A stretch of DNA of 11,208 nt from an uncultured Clostridia bacterium (GTDB lineage Bacteria; Bacillota; Clostridia; Lachnospirales; CAMVHY01). A program made the position numbers and the translations under genes. Position 1 is the first letter of the stretch; the number at the start of each line of letters is the position of its first letter. The notes beneath the pieces were generated by a model. The model ran no database searches and was not told the DNA's origin. It saw only the letters and a list, made by a program, of their open reading frames with translations. The stretch lies in contig CAMKTI010000053.1 of assembly GCA_946415665.1 (NCBI GenBank), forward strand, positions 1 through 11,208. Reading direction: 5' to 3'. Of this stretch, positions 1 through 6,541 are shown in pieces.

Positions 1-1
1 T

Positions 2-181
2 CGATGGCAACGAAAAGGTATGTGGAAGAAATTATTTGAGATACTGAAAGGTGATGTGAGCTTTGAATGGCTAATGATAGACTCGAGTTATGCGAAAGCA
101 CATCAGCATGCAGCTGGAGCTCGTGGCGGAAATCAGTCTATATCAAAGACAAAAGAGGACTCAATTCGAAAATACACTTAG
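2..181 (+). CDS. IS5-family transposase, OrfA part, 5'-truncated by the window edge
   Basis: The frame is open from the first bases and ends at TAG 179-181. It reads RWQRKGMWKKLFEILKG, then FEWLMIDSSYAKAHQHAAGA and RGGNQS. This is the classic block around the first catalytic Asp of IS5-family transposases; the Asp codon is at 80-82. The homology continues past about base 154 in the -1 frame, not in this one, so this is the upstream half of a two-ORF transposase. The true N-terminus lies outside the window. The product would act with OrfB as a fusion to cut and join IS ends. Confidence 0.8.
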   Translation, partial: RWQRKGMWKKLFEILKGDVSFEWLMIDSSYAKAHQHAAGARGGNQSISKTKEDSIRKYT

Positions 182-552
182 CCGTCAATGAGTGTGGTAT
201 GCCTGTAAAATTTATTGTTACAAATGGAACGCGTGACGGTTGCAAAAAAGCTATTAACTCGCTCAAAAATCTTGACGCAAAATTATTATTCGCAGATCGT
301 GCTTACGATACCAACGAAATCTTGTCTTATATAGCAAAACGAAACATAAAAGCAGTTATTTCTCCAAAACGCGACAAACTTGAACAACGTGATTATAATC
401 ATAAACTTTATCGCTTTAGATATATTATCGAGAATACTTTCCTTGCTTTTAAACGTTGGCGCGGTATCGTCACCCGATACGCTAAAACACTCGATGTTTT
501 CATCGCTTCTATTTACGTTCGTTGTATCTTTATGTATTCGTCATTCTTTTAA
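67..552 (+). CDS. IS5-family transposase, OrfB part (catalytic C-terminal half)
   Basis: The open frame runs 67-552, but transposase-like sequence starts only near base 154, just after an AAAAG run (151-155). Upstream codons in this frame are an out-of-frame reading of OrfA. It contains RGLNSKIHLAV, the second catalytic Asp in LLFADRAYD (codon 295-297) and the catalytic Glu in IIENTFLAFKRW (codon 430-432), so the DDE triad is complete across OrfA and OrfB. A -1 shift at the A run would fuse the halves, as is known for two-ORF IS5 members; a simple inactivating frameshift is the alternative. The stop lies 23 bp before the IS end, as expected for a compact IS. Confidence 0.8.
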   Translation: MANDRLELCESTSACSWSSWRKSVYIKDKRGLNSKIHLAVNECGMPVKFIVTNGTRDGCKKAINSLKNLDAKLLFADRAYDTNEILSYIAKRNIKAVISPKRDKLEQRDYNHKLYRFRYIIENTFLAFKRWRGIVTRYAKTLDVFIASIYVRCIFMYSSFF

Positions 553-554
553 AT

Positions 555-575
555 TTTTTTCATGTAGACAGTATC
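555..575 (+). repeat. Right terminal inverted repeat of the IS
   Basis: This 21-bp terminus matches the reverse complement of 11149-11169 at 17 of 21 positions by hand alignment. The shared core is TGTAGACAGT. It defines the right boundary of the IS copy at the window start. Confidence 0.75.
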
Positions 576-576
576 C

Positions 577-669
577 AAAACTCTTGATGCTTTCGTTGAT
601 TCTATCTGCGTTTGTTGTATTTTTACGTATTTGTAATTATTTTAAATTTTTTTTCGTGCAGATAGTTTC
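577..669 (+). mobile_element. Degenerate remnant of a second IS copy (right-end fragment)
   Basis: This stretch repeats 484-575 almost end to end: about 18 mismatches, mostly transitions, and one extra T in the T run, by hand alignment. It covers the last ~23 codons of the transposase (KTLD...YVRCIF reads here as KTLD...CVCCIF), then the right terminus ending in GCAGATAGTTTC at 669. TA follows directly at 670-671, as expected for target duplication. The fragment starts exactly where the first copy ends. In the intact copy the equivalent position is a TA (483-484), so the first copy probably inserted into an older one at that TA, now CA at 576-577. Confidence 0.8.
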
Positions 670-717
670 TAGGGTAAGAGAATTATTCTAATAAATAATA
701 TTATCATCATTATTATC

Positions 718-828
718 CTAAATAGCTTCTTTGATTTGATTTATCATATTTAAATTATTTTCTTCAACAGCTTTATTAATGGCATTGGCATCTACAATAT
801 TGATATTACTTTCTATAAAACACACCAT
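718..828 (-). CDS. Possible small ORF or gene remnant, 36 residues
   Basis: Starting at ATG (828-826), it reads MVCFIESNINIVDANAINKA, then VEENNLNMINQIKEAI, and stops at TAG. The composition looks protein-like and resembles the Asn/Glu/Lys-rich style of the two orphan proteins in this window. However, there is no good Shine-Dalgarno site, and an in-frame TGA lies five codons upstream of the ATG. It could be the tail of a decayed gene disturbed by the IS, a true small protein, or chance. I do not recognise it. Confidence 0.25.
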   Translation of the reverse strand: MVCFIESNINIVDANAINKAVEENNLNMINQIKEAI

Positions 829-1072
829 ATAAAATTTACTTCATAACATAATTATACATATATTTTTTATCATATCAATAATTATAAATTATTTTTTTCC
901 ATCATAAAAAAATTTTTGGATGAAAAAATTTCACCGAGTACCAAAAAATAAAATATGTGTTTCTAACACGGAATAAATTTAAATACAGATTTGCCTTCGT
1001 ATAAAAATAAAACATCACTAAAATATGTAATATGATTTTGTTTATTCTGGTTCAAATATATTTTTTTATCTG

Positions 1073-1101
1073 GCAAACTAAATTTTTTATCTTTGGTTTG
1101 C
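1073..1101 (+). repeat. Hairpin with TTTGGTTTGC arm
   Basis: GCAAACTAAA (1073-1082) can pair with TTTGGTTTGC (1092-1101) as a 10-bp stem with one G-U wobble and a 9-base loop, when read on the plus strand. No T-tract follows, so it is not a standard terminator. The arm TTTGGTTTGC also occurs, on the minus strand, in the hairpin just after tsf. Confidence 0.4.
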
Positions 1102-1222
1102 AACTTTATCTGCCATTGAAATAGAACGGTATTTTATTTTTCATCGGTAATAAAATATTTTTGTTATGAAGTGGAATAAAAATAAAATTTATCAAACAAA
1201 TCACTGTGATGCAAAAAGATAT

Positions 1223-1251
1223 TTGACAAAAATAAAAATATAGTTTATAAT
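1223..1251 (+). promoter_or_regulatory. Consensus sigma-A promoter
   Basis: TTGACA (1223-1228), a 17-bp spacer and TATAAT (1246-1251) give a perfect match to the housekeeping sigma-70/sigma-A consensus, in an A/T-rich setting. It lies 46 bp before the ATG at 1298, giving a short leader with a strong ribosome binding site. It implies constitutive, fairly strong expression of the downstream orphan gene. Confidence 0.8.
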
Positions 1252-1297
1252 AAATTTGTAGCTATTTTTTGTTGTTTATTTTTTGGAGGTGGAGTTA

Positions 1298-2551
1298 ATG
1301 GACAAAGATACGTTTATTAAAGATTCTCAAGAGAATATACGGGAAGCAATAGGATATTTAAATGAGATACCAATTTTGGAAAGTATTCAAAATATTGAAA
1401 GTAAAAATATCAATGAATATGAAGTGAACATCAAGGCGAATACGTTAGCTTCTCAAATGAAATTTATGTTGGAAGATCAAGCTGGTTATGTTTTCCCTTC
1501 GAGTTTTAAAACGTTTGTTGGTGATTCTGGTAAAAAAGGTTTTTTTGCGTTTTATGATTGTGCTAAAGAATGGTTACATTCTAAATGTGAGGATGAAGAA
1601 GCATACAGCAATAAATTGCAAGGATTACAATTAGATGAACCATACGAATTGGCAAAAGAATTATTTGTGAGGTACGTGAATTTTAGAAAAAATGCCCAAA
1701 ATGGTCCTCAATATGCGGATGGGTCTCACTCACAAACAGGGTTTTATCAACCAAAGATACGTGATTTATTTACAGATGACGATTTAGCGAAACTTGGTGG
1801 AAATGAATTTATTGAAGATTGTTTGAAGCTGGTTAATGTTAAAGAAGAAGAAATTAAAAAACAATGTATCGATAGGGCGCAGATTAAAAATATAAACTCC
1901 AGAAATGGTCAAGGGCTTGAAGAAAAGGAAATCTCAAAACCAGATTTATTTGAAAGAGTAGATAATCATTTGTCATGGAAAATATTTAAGGACGGAAATA
2001 TTAAAAAGTTAACAAAGGAAGAAGAATTGATACTGCAATACAGTATGAAAAATGAGGGATTTTGGAAACACCTCGGAAAATCAGAGTTACAAATTTTACC
2101 GTTTACAGGTGGTGTTGCATTGATTTCGGGTTTAGTAGCCGGTTTTGCTTTTGCAGCTCCTTTCGCAACCATAGCATTTTTAGTAGCTGCTCCACTCGGT
2201 GTTGGCGCACTTGTTATTGCGCCAATTATGGCTCCTATTAGTAAAAAATCAGCTATAGTAGATAATATGATAAATATAAGTAATCAAAACAAAGAATTTA
2301 ATGATAATTTAAAGCAAGCAGAAGAAAAATATAAGCAGTACAAAAAAGATCACCTTAATTTTCTAAAAGCAGAACCAGAAGAAGAAAAAGATATAAAAAA
2401 AGAAGAGAATATAATTAATACAGCAGCTACAAACCTAAATGACACTAACGAAGAAAAAAAAATGGATCCGTTTAGCATAATTAATGGAGTAAATGAGCAA
2501 AAAGATAAGAATGATAAGGAGAATGAAGAAAAAAATAAAGGACTCGAATAA
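1298..2551 (+). CDS. Orphan protein with a long hydrophobic block and charged tail, 417 residues
   Basis: I do not recognise this protein. The start is ATG 1298, five bases after a strong GGAGGTGG site (1285-1292); a TTG at 1283 in the same frame overlaps that site and is unlikely. Residues 1 to about 260 look soluble and mainly helical, with no signal peptide. Residues ~266-314 are an uninterrupted hydrophobic Gly/Ala/Pro-rich stretch (LPFTGGVALISGLVAGF onwards, ending near LVIAPIMAPIS), long enough for a two-pass membrane hairpin. Residues ~330-370 are Lys/Glu-rich and could form a coiled coil. The last ~50 residues are Asn/Asp/Glu/Lys low complexity. It is a single-gene unit with its own consensus promoter, and a hairpin terminator follows. 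Membrane anchoring or a host-directed role is only inference. Confidence 0.85.
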   Translation: MDKDTFIKDSQENIREAIGYLNEIPILESIQNIESKNINEYEVNIKANTLASQMKFMLEDQAGYVFPSSFKTFVGDSGKKGFFAFYDCAKEWLHSKCEDEEAYSNKLQGLQLDEPYELAKELFVRYVNFRKNAQNGPQYADGSHSQTGFYQPKIRDLFTDDDLAKLGGNEFIEDCLKLVNVKEEEIKKQCIDRAQIKNINSRNGQGLEEKEISKPDLFERVDNHLSWKIFKDGNIKKLTKEEELILQYSMKNEGFWKHLGKSELQILPFTGGVALISGLVAGFAFAAPFATIAFLVAAPLGVGALVIAPIMAPISKKSAIVDNMINISNQNKEFNDNLKQAEEKYKQYKKDHLNFLKAEPEEEKDIKKEENIINTAATNLNDTNEEKKMDPFSIINGVNEQKDKNDKENEEKNKGLE

Positions 2552-2589
2552 CAGCAATAAAATTAAAGTGAATTATATTTTTTGGCAAC

Positions 2590-2622
2590 AAAAAACAAGC
2601 TTGAATTATAAGCTTGTTTTTT
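2590..2622. terminator. Intrinsic terminator, probably bidirectional
   Basis: AAAAACAAGCTT (2591-2602) pairs with AAGCTTGTTTTT (2610-2621) around a 7-base loop. A run of T extends to 2626 on the plus strand. On the minus strand the stem is also followed by a T run. It lies 40 bp after the orphan gene and about 67 bp after the tsf stop, so it can end both convergent transcripts. Confidence 0.85.
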
Positions 2623-2651
2623 TTTTGATATCAATAAACAAAACTTTTATT

Positions 2652-2686
2652 TTTGGCTTGCGATTTTATTAATTTCGCAAACCAAA
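2652..2686 (-). terminator. Hairpin directly after tsf
   Basis: Read on the minus strand, TTTGGTTTGCGA pairs with TCGCAAGCCAAA as a 12-bp stem with one U-G wobble and an 11-base loop. On the plus strand the wobble becomes a C/A mismatch, so the structure favours the tsf transcript. It starts 2 bp after the tsf stop. No strong T-tract follows, so it may be a 3'-end stabilising hairpin ahead of the terminator at 2590-2622. Confidence 0.6.
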
Positions 2687-2688
2687 TT

Positions 2689-3561
2689 TTATTTTTTATC
2701 CTCGATTTCTTCTCCAACCGAAAATCTCACAAAATCCAAAACTTTTATATCTTTGCCTAACTCATTACTCATTTTATTTAAATATTTTTCTATGCTTAAA
2801 TCATTGTCTTTCACATAAACCTGATCCAATAAACAAATCTCTTTGAACTCTTTATTTAGTCTTCCGTTCACCATTTTTTCTGCTATTTCTTTATTTTTCC
2901 CTTCGTTCAACGCTTGCTGCATTAAAATACTTTTTTCTTTCTCAATAAAATTTTTATCCACAGCATCGCGCGAAATAAATTTCGGACTCATTGCTGCTAT
3001 TTGCATACAAACATTTTTACCGACTTCATTAATTTTTTCGTCATACTCACAAGACAAACTCAATAAAACTCCGATTTTTCCGCCACCATGAATATAACTA
3101 ATCAAACATCCATCGCTTTTTATCTTTTTAAATCTCCTAATAACCAAATTTTCGCCGATAACAGCAATTTGTTGCATCAATTCATCTTTTACGCTCGAAT
3201 TTCCGTTTTTCCATTTCATACTCAAAAAATCTTCCAAACTACTAGCTTCAGAATTTAAAGCATGCTCAGTAACATCATTTACATAATTTACAAATTTTTC
3301 ATTTTTTGCCACAAAATCCGTCTCGCAATTTATTTCAACAATCGCTCCGGATTTTTTATTTTCCGCAATTTTAATACAAGCCAAACCCTCGCTTGCGCTT
3401 CGCCCAGATTTTTGTTCTGCCTTTGCTAATCCCTTTTCACGCAAAAGCTCCTGCGCTCTCTCAAAATCTCCGTTTGCCTCAACCAAAACGTTTTTACAAT
3501 CTGACATTCCGGCCCCGGTTTTTTCTCGCAAATCTTTAATCATTTTGGCAGTTACAGCCAT
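2689..3561 (-). CDS. tsf: Translation elongation factor Ts (EF-Ts)
   Basis: EF-Ts is the guanine-nucleotide exchange factor that recycles EF-Tu-GDP in the cytoplasm during translation elongation. The 290-residue length fits the family. The N-terminal UBA-like part reads MAVTAKMIKDLREKTGAGMS and continues with DCKNVLVEANGD (residues 1-32). The hallmark TDFVAK is at residues 81-86, in the segment that contacts EF-Tu, and two dimerisation-type subdomains follow. I chose ATG at 3561 because GAAGGTGA (3574-3567) sits at proper spacing and the product then begins as family members do; a GTG three codons upstream overlaps the ribosome binding site. It is cotranscribed with rpsB, 63 bp upstream, as in most bacteria. 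pyrH and frr, which commonly follow, are absent; two hairpins end the unit instead. Confidence 0.97.
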   Translation of the reverse strand: MAVTAKMIKDLREKTGAGMSDCKNVLVEANGDFERAQELLREKGLAKAEQKSGRSASEGLACIKIAENKKSGAIVEINCETDFVAKNEKFVNYVNDVTEHALNSEASSLEDFLSMKWKNGNSSVKDELMQQIAVIGENLVIRRFKKIKSDGCLISYIHGGGKIGVLLSLSCEYDEKINEVGKNVCMQIAAMSPKFISRDAVDKNFIEKEKSILMQQALNEGKNKEIAEKMVNGRLNKEFKEICLLDQVYVKDNDLSIEKYLNKMSNELGKDIKVLDFVRFSVGEEIEDKK

Positions 3562-3624
3562 TTTTATCACCTTCGACTTAATTAATTTTCATATAAAAAA
3601 TTTATTTCGAGCAAAAAAATAAAA

Positions 3625-4434
3625 TTATTCAGACGCTTCTTCAGTCTCCCGAGAAATTTCTTCTGTGCTTTCTTTTTCTGCGCTATCTTTTTCTTCTTGC
3701 TCAACTTTTTCTTCATTATCTTTATTTAAATTTCTCGACGTAAATTCAACGCCCTGTTTTATCTCTATTATCGCATCAGCAATTCTGCTTGCAATTAATT
3801 TTACAGCCCGAATCGCATCATCATTTCCCGGAATTACATAATCAATTAAATCCGGATCACAATTCGTATCAACCAATGCAACAATTGGAATACCAAGTTG
3901 CCGCGCTTCTTTTACAGCTGTTTCTTCTTTCTTTGGATCAATTATAAATAATGCATCCGGCAATTTATTCATATCTTTTATTCCGCCGATATTTTTTTCA
4001 AGCTTGTCTTTTTCTTTACGCAACAAAATTACTTCTTTTTTCGGCAAAACATCAAATGTTCCGTCGGATTCCATTTTCTCAAGCTTTTTTAATCTTTCGA
4101 TTCGCGTAATTATCGTTTTAAAATTCGTTAGCATTCCACCTAACCATCTCTCGCTAACATATGGCATTCCACAACGTTCAGCTTCTTCTTTTATTGATGC
4201 TTGTGCTTGTTTTTTTGTCCCAACAAATAAAATAATATCGTTCGCTTTTGCCATATCAGCCACAGTTTTATATGCAAATTCAAATTTTTCAACGGTCTTC
4301 TGCAAATCAACAATATGAATACCATTGCGCTTCATAAAAATATATTCTGACATTTTGGGATTCCACCGACGCGTTTGATGACCAAAATGTACACCCGCTT
4401 CTAATAATTCCTTCATAGAAATTACTTCAGACAT
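3625..4434 (-). CDS. rpsB: 30S ribosomal protein S2
   Basis: S2 is a structural protein of the small ribosomal subunit, bound late in assembly near S1 and needed for translation initiation. The N-terminus MSEVISMKELLEAGVHFGHQ continues with TRRWNPKMSEYIF, a diagnostic S2 signature. Later blocks FVGTKKQAQ, ERWLGGMLTNFKTI, LPDALFIIDPKKE and GIPIVALVDTNCDPDLIDY are all typical. The 269-residue product ends with a ~33-residue Glu/Lys/Ser-rich tail. The start at 4434 is preceded by GGAGGA at good spacing. An upstream in-frame ATG (4461) would add nine residues but has no family support. First gene of the rpsB-tsf operon, with a promoter at 4538-4510. Confidence 0.97.
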   Translation of the reverse strand: MSEVISMKELLEAGVHFGHQTRRWNPKMSEYIFMKRNGIHIVDLQKTVEKFEFAYKTVADMAKANDIILFVGTKKQAQASIKEEAERCGMPYVSERWLGGMLTNFKTIITRIERLKKLEKMESDGTFDVLPKKEVILLRKEKDKLEKNIGGIKDMNKLPDALFIIDPKKEETAVKEARQLGIPIVALVDTNCDPDLIDYVIPGNDDAIRAVKLIASRIADAIIEIKQGVEFTSRNLNKDNEEKVEQEEKDSAEKESTEEISRETEEASE

Positions 4435-4458
4435 AAAAAAAATCCTCCATTTTTCCTC

Positions 4459-4488
4459 CATGGTTAAAAAAAAAAAATAAAAACCATG
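4459..4488 (-). promoter_or_regulatory. Leader hairpin in rpsB 5' UTR
   Basis: On the rpsB transcript, CATGGTT (4488-4482) can pair with AACCATG (4465-4459) around a U-rich 16-base loop that includes a run of 12 U. The 3' arm abuts the first of two GGAGG sites in the leader (the repeated ATGGAGGA). This could modulate initiation, for example by S2 itself, but a chance pairing is possible. Confidence 0.3.
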
Positions 4489-4509
4489 TGTGTATTTACT
4501 GCGCCGTTC

Positions 4510-4538
4510 ATTCTAACAAATAAAAATCAACAATGCAA
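4510..4538 (-). promoter_or_regulatory. Probable promoter of rpsB-tsf
   Basis: On the minus strand, TTGCAT (4538-4533), a 17-bp spacer and TAGAAT (4515-4510) form a sigma-A-type promoter. A TG one base before the -10 box gives an extended -10 (TGTTAGAAT). It lies about 75 bp ahead of the rpsB start. Confidence 0.55.
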
Positions 4539-4585
4539 ATAGATTTATTAAATTTTTTTTAACTTGCTTCATATAATAAAAAATC

Positions 4586-4636
4586 ATTTGTTTGAATTTC
4601 TGTTCAATATAACTAAAAACAGTAATTCAAATAAAT
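4586..4636. repeat. Long inverted repeat, 19-bp arms
   Basis: Bases 4586-4604 and 4618-4636 pair over 19 positions, with one T-T mismatch and one position that is G-U on the plus-strand RNA and A/C on the minus-strand RNA. The loop is 13 bases. A six-T run lies just beyond each arm on its outgoing strand. It sits between the two divergent promoters. It may be a bidirectional terminator insulating the units, the end of a small unseen transcript, or an operator-like site. Confidence 0.65.
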
Positions 4637-4661
4637 ATATTTTTTAGAAGAATGACACGTT

Positions 4662-4689
4662 TTTACATAAGATAAACATGATTTATAAA
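4662..4689 (+). promoter_or_regulatory. Plausible asnB promoter
   Basis: TTTACA (4662-4667), a 16-bp spacer and TATAAA (4684-4689) resemble a sigma-A promoter about 65 bp before the asnB ATG. In DNA this AT-rich such matches arise by chance, so support is moderate. Confidence 0.4.
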
Positions 4690-4754
4690 AAAATTTTTGA
4701 TTTGAGATTTTTTATGTTTTACGGGAAAAAATTTTTGTTAGGAGTAATTTTTAA

Positions 4755-6539
4755 ATGTGTGGAATCGCAGGATTTTTAACGAATAATAATTCGTTTGATA
4801 AAAAAAAAGTTTTAAATAAAATGCTTGAAAAAATTAAACATCGTGGACCTGATGCAGACGGTATCTATATAAATAAAAATTTATATTTTGGACATAAAAG
4901 ATTAATTGTTTTAGATCCCGAACGCGGTGCGCAACCCATGATTCATAAAAAAAAATTTAATTATGTCATCACGTATAACGGTGAAATTTATAATATCAAG
5001 CAGATTAAAAAAAAATTGCTTGACTTAAATATTCCTATCGAAACAAATTGCGACACAGAGCTGGTTTTAAAAAGTTATGTTTATTTAGGCGATAATTTTT
5101 TGGATTATCTAAACGGGATTTTTGCGTTTGCGATTTATGACGAAGAAAAACAAAAAATATTTTTGGCGCGTGATCGTTTTGGCGTCAAGCCTTTATTTTA
5201 TTATTTCGATCAAAAAAATTTTGTTTTCGCGTCAGAAATAAAAAGTTTGTTTGAATTTCCTGGCATCGAAAAAAAAATAAGTTTTAATGGTCTGCAAGAA
5301 ATTTTTGCTTTGAGTCCAGCAAGAACTTTTGGCAATGCAATTTTTGATAATATTCAGGAGCTTGAACCGGGATTTTCTCTCGAATTAAAAAATAATAATT
5401 TAATCAAGAAAAGATATTTTAAATTAAAATACATGCCTCACACAGAAAATATTGATCAAACTGCCGAACATGTATATTTTTTATTAAAACAAGCTGTCGA
5501 AAGGCAATTAAATTCAGACGTTCCATTAGGAACTTTTTTATCAGGTGGGCTTGATTCGAGCATAATTAGCGCGATCGCAAAAGAAAAAATTAATGATCTA
5601 AAAACATTTTCTTTAAGCTTCGAAGATAACCAAAAATATTTTTCGAAATCAATTTTGCAGCCCGAAAGCGATGATTTTTGGGCGAAAAAAACGTGTGAAT
5701 TTATTAAGACCGATCATTATGAAATCACTTTAAATAATTTTGACTTGGCAAATAATCTTGAGCTGGCGTTTTTTATGCGTGATTTGCCCGGAATGGGAGA
5801 TATAGATTCTTCGCTATTATTATTCTGTAAAGAAATAAAAAATTATGTAACGGTCGCTTTGTCTGGCGAGTGCGCAGACGAAATTTTTGGCGGATATCCA
5901 TGGTATTACCGAAATGATTTGAATTTGGATAATAATTTTTTCCCGTGGATGCAAAATTTTGACGACCGCGAGAATTTATTAAAAATAAATCTTGATTTGA
6001 AAAATTACGCCCGCGAAAAATATTTAAATTTATTAAAAGACGCGCCCGAATTCCCGGAAAATAATCCCGAAGAAAAAAATAAACGCGATTTGTTTTATTT
6101 AAATATAAATTATTTTATGGGCAATATGCTCGAACGCAAAGATCGCATGTCAATGGCAAATGGTCTTGAAGTTCGCGTTCCGTTTTGTGATCACGAACTT
6201 GTCGAATATGTTTTTAATATCCCTTGGAAAATAAAATTTTATAACCAGCGCGAAAAAGGAATTTTACGTCGTGCAATCGAAATTCAAAAAAAAAATCTTT
6301 TGCCCCAAGAAATTATTTGGCGCAAAAAAAATCCGTACCCCAAAACTTATCATCCGGAATACGAAAAATTAATTTTTAAGCTTTTAAAACAAAAATTAAA
6401 AGATAATTCACTAAATCAAATAATCGACACGAAAAAATTATTTAATCTAATAAAACAAAAAAAGCCGTGGTACGGACAATTATTATCCGGACCACAGCTC
6501 GCAAGTTATTTTTTTCAAATTGCCTGCTTGTTTGATTAA
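4755..6539 (+). CDS. asnB: Glutamine-hydrolysing asparagine synthetase (AsnB type)
   Basis: AsnB makes asparagine from aspartate, ATP and glutamine in the cytosol. The start MCGIAGF exposes the catalytic Cys (residue 2) of the class II glutamine amidotransferase domain. That domain spans about residues 1-200 and includes HRGPDADG near residue 30, YNGEIYN and FLARDRFGVKPLFY. The synthetase domain follows, with the ATP pyrophosphatase P-loop FLSGGLDSS (SGGLDSS at 263-269), RDLPGMGDIDSS near 342 and ALSGECADEIFGGYPW near 368. The 594-residue length is normal. The ATG has AGGAG (4740-4744) ten bases upstream. It is divergent from rpsB and appears monocistronic. It contains several runs of 9-10 A. 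All core motifs are intact, so it is probably functional; the closest style is Clostridia-type AsnB. Confidence 0.95.
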   Translation: MCGIAGFLTNNNSFDKKKVLNKMLEKIKHRGPDADGIYINKNLYFGHKRLIVLDPERGAQPMIHKKKFNYVITYNGEIYNIKQIKKKLLDLNIPIETNCDTELVLKSYVYLGDNFLDYLNGIFAFAIYDEEKQKIFLARDRFGVKPLFYYFDQKNFVFASEIKSLFEFPGIEKKISFNGLQEIFALSPARTFGNAIFDNIQELEPGFSLELKNNNLIKKRYFKLKYMPHTENIDQTAEHVYFLLKQAVERQLNSDVPLGTFLSGGLDSSIISAIAKEKINDLKTFSLSFEDNQKYFSKSILQPESDDFWAKKTCEFIKTDHYEITLNNFDLANNLELAFFMRDLPGMGDIDSSLLLFCKEIKNYVTVALSGECADEIFGGYPWYYRNDLNLDNNFFPWMQNFDDRENLLKINLDLKNYAREKYLNLLKDAPEFPENNPEEKNKRDLFYLNINYFMGNMLERKDRMSMANGLEVRVPFCDHELVEYVFNIPWKIKFYNQREKGILRRAIEIQKKNLLPQEIIWRKKNPYPKTYHPEYEKLIFKLLKQKLKDNSLNQIIDTKKLFNLIKQKKPWYGQLLSGPQLASYFFQIACLFD

Positions 6540-6541
6540 AG

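Larger units (their letters stand above)
1..575 (+). mobile_element. IS5-family (IS427-like) insertion sequence, right part, left end outside the window
   Basis: This is the 3' portion of an insertion sequence. It holds a DDE transposase split over two reading frames, followed by a terminal inverted repeat ending in ATGTAGACAGTATC at 575. The same terminus, in inverse orientation, appears at 11149-11169, so the IS boundary can be placed at 575 with fair confidence. The DNA just outside both the 11149 end and the degraded copy ending at 669 is a TA dinucleotide. This fits the 2-bp TA target preference known for the IS427 group of IS5. Family membership is inferred from protein motifs and ends; no database comparison was possible. 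Confidence 0.85.
670..1222. other. AT-rich gene-poor stretch
   Basis: No convincing gene lies here. It contains a doubtful 36-codon reverse ORF (718-828) and a small hairpin at 1073-1101. An AT-only inverted repeat lies near 1132-1160 (TATTTTATT opposite AATAAAATA). No tRNA, riboswitch or CRISPR pattern was seen. It may be decayed DNA next to the IS plus the upstream region of the gene at 1298. Confidence 0.5.
4435..4754. other. Divergent intergenic region between rpsB and asnB
   Basis: No gene is seen in these 320 bases. The region holds a minus-strand promoter for rpsB (4538-4510), a leader hairpin around the first rpsB Shine-Dalgarno site (4459-4488), a long inverted repeat (4586-4636) and a plausible plus-strand promoter for asnB (4662-4689). 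No T-box specifier/antiterminator signature such as AGGGTGGNACCGCG was found before asnB. Confidence 0.7.

Noticed and set aside
380..691. 103-codon plus-strand ORF crossing the IS end
   Set aside because: It reads the transposase gene out of frame and then runs through both IS termini into the older remnant; its hydrophobic look comes from T-rich DNA.
1966..2172. 68-codon minus-strand ORF inside the orphan gene at 1298
   Set aside because: It is an antisense shadow of the hydrophobic block region, with no ribosome binding site or independent signal.
4604..4754. T-box or other amino-acid riboswitch ahead of asnB
   Set aside because: Asparagine T-boxes precede some Firmicute genes, but no AGGGTGGNACCGCG-type motif or matching antiterminator was found.
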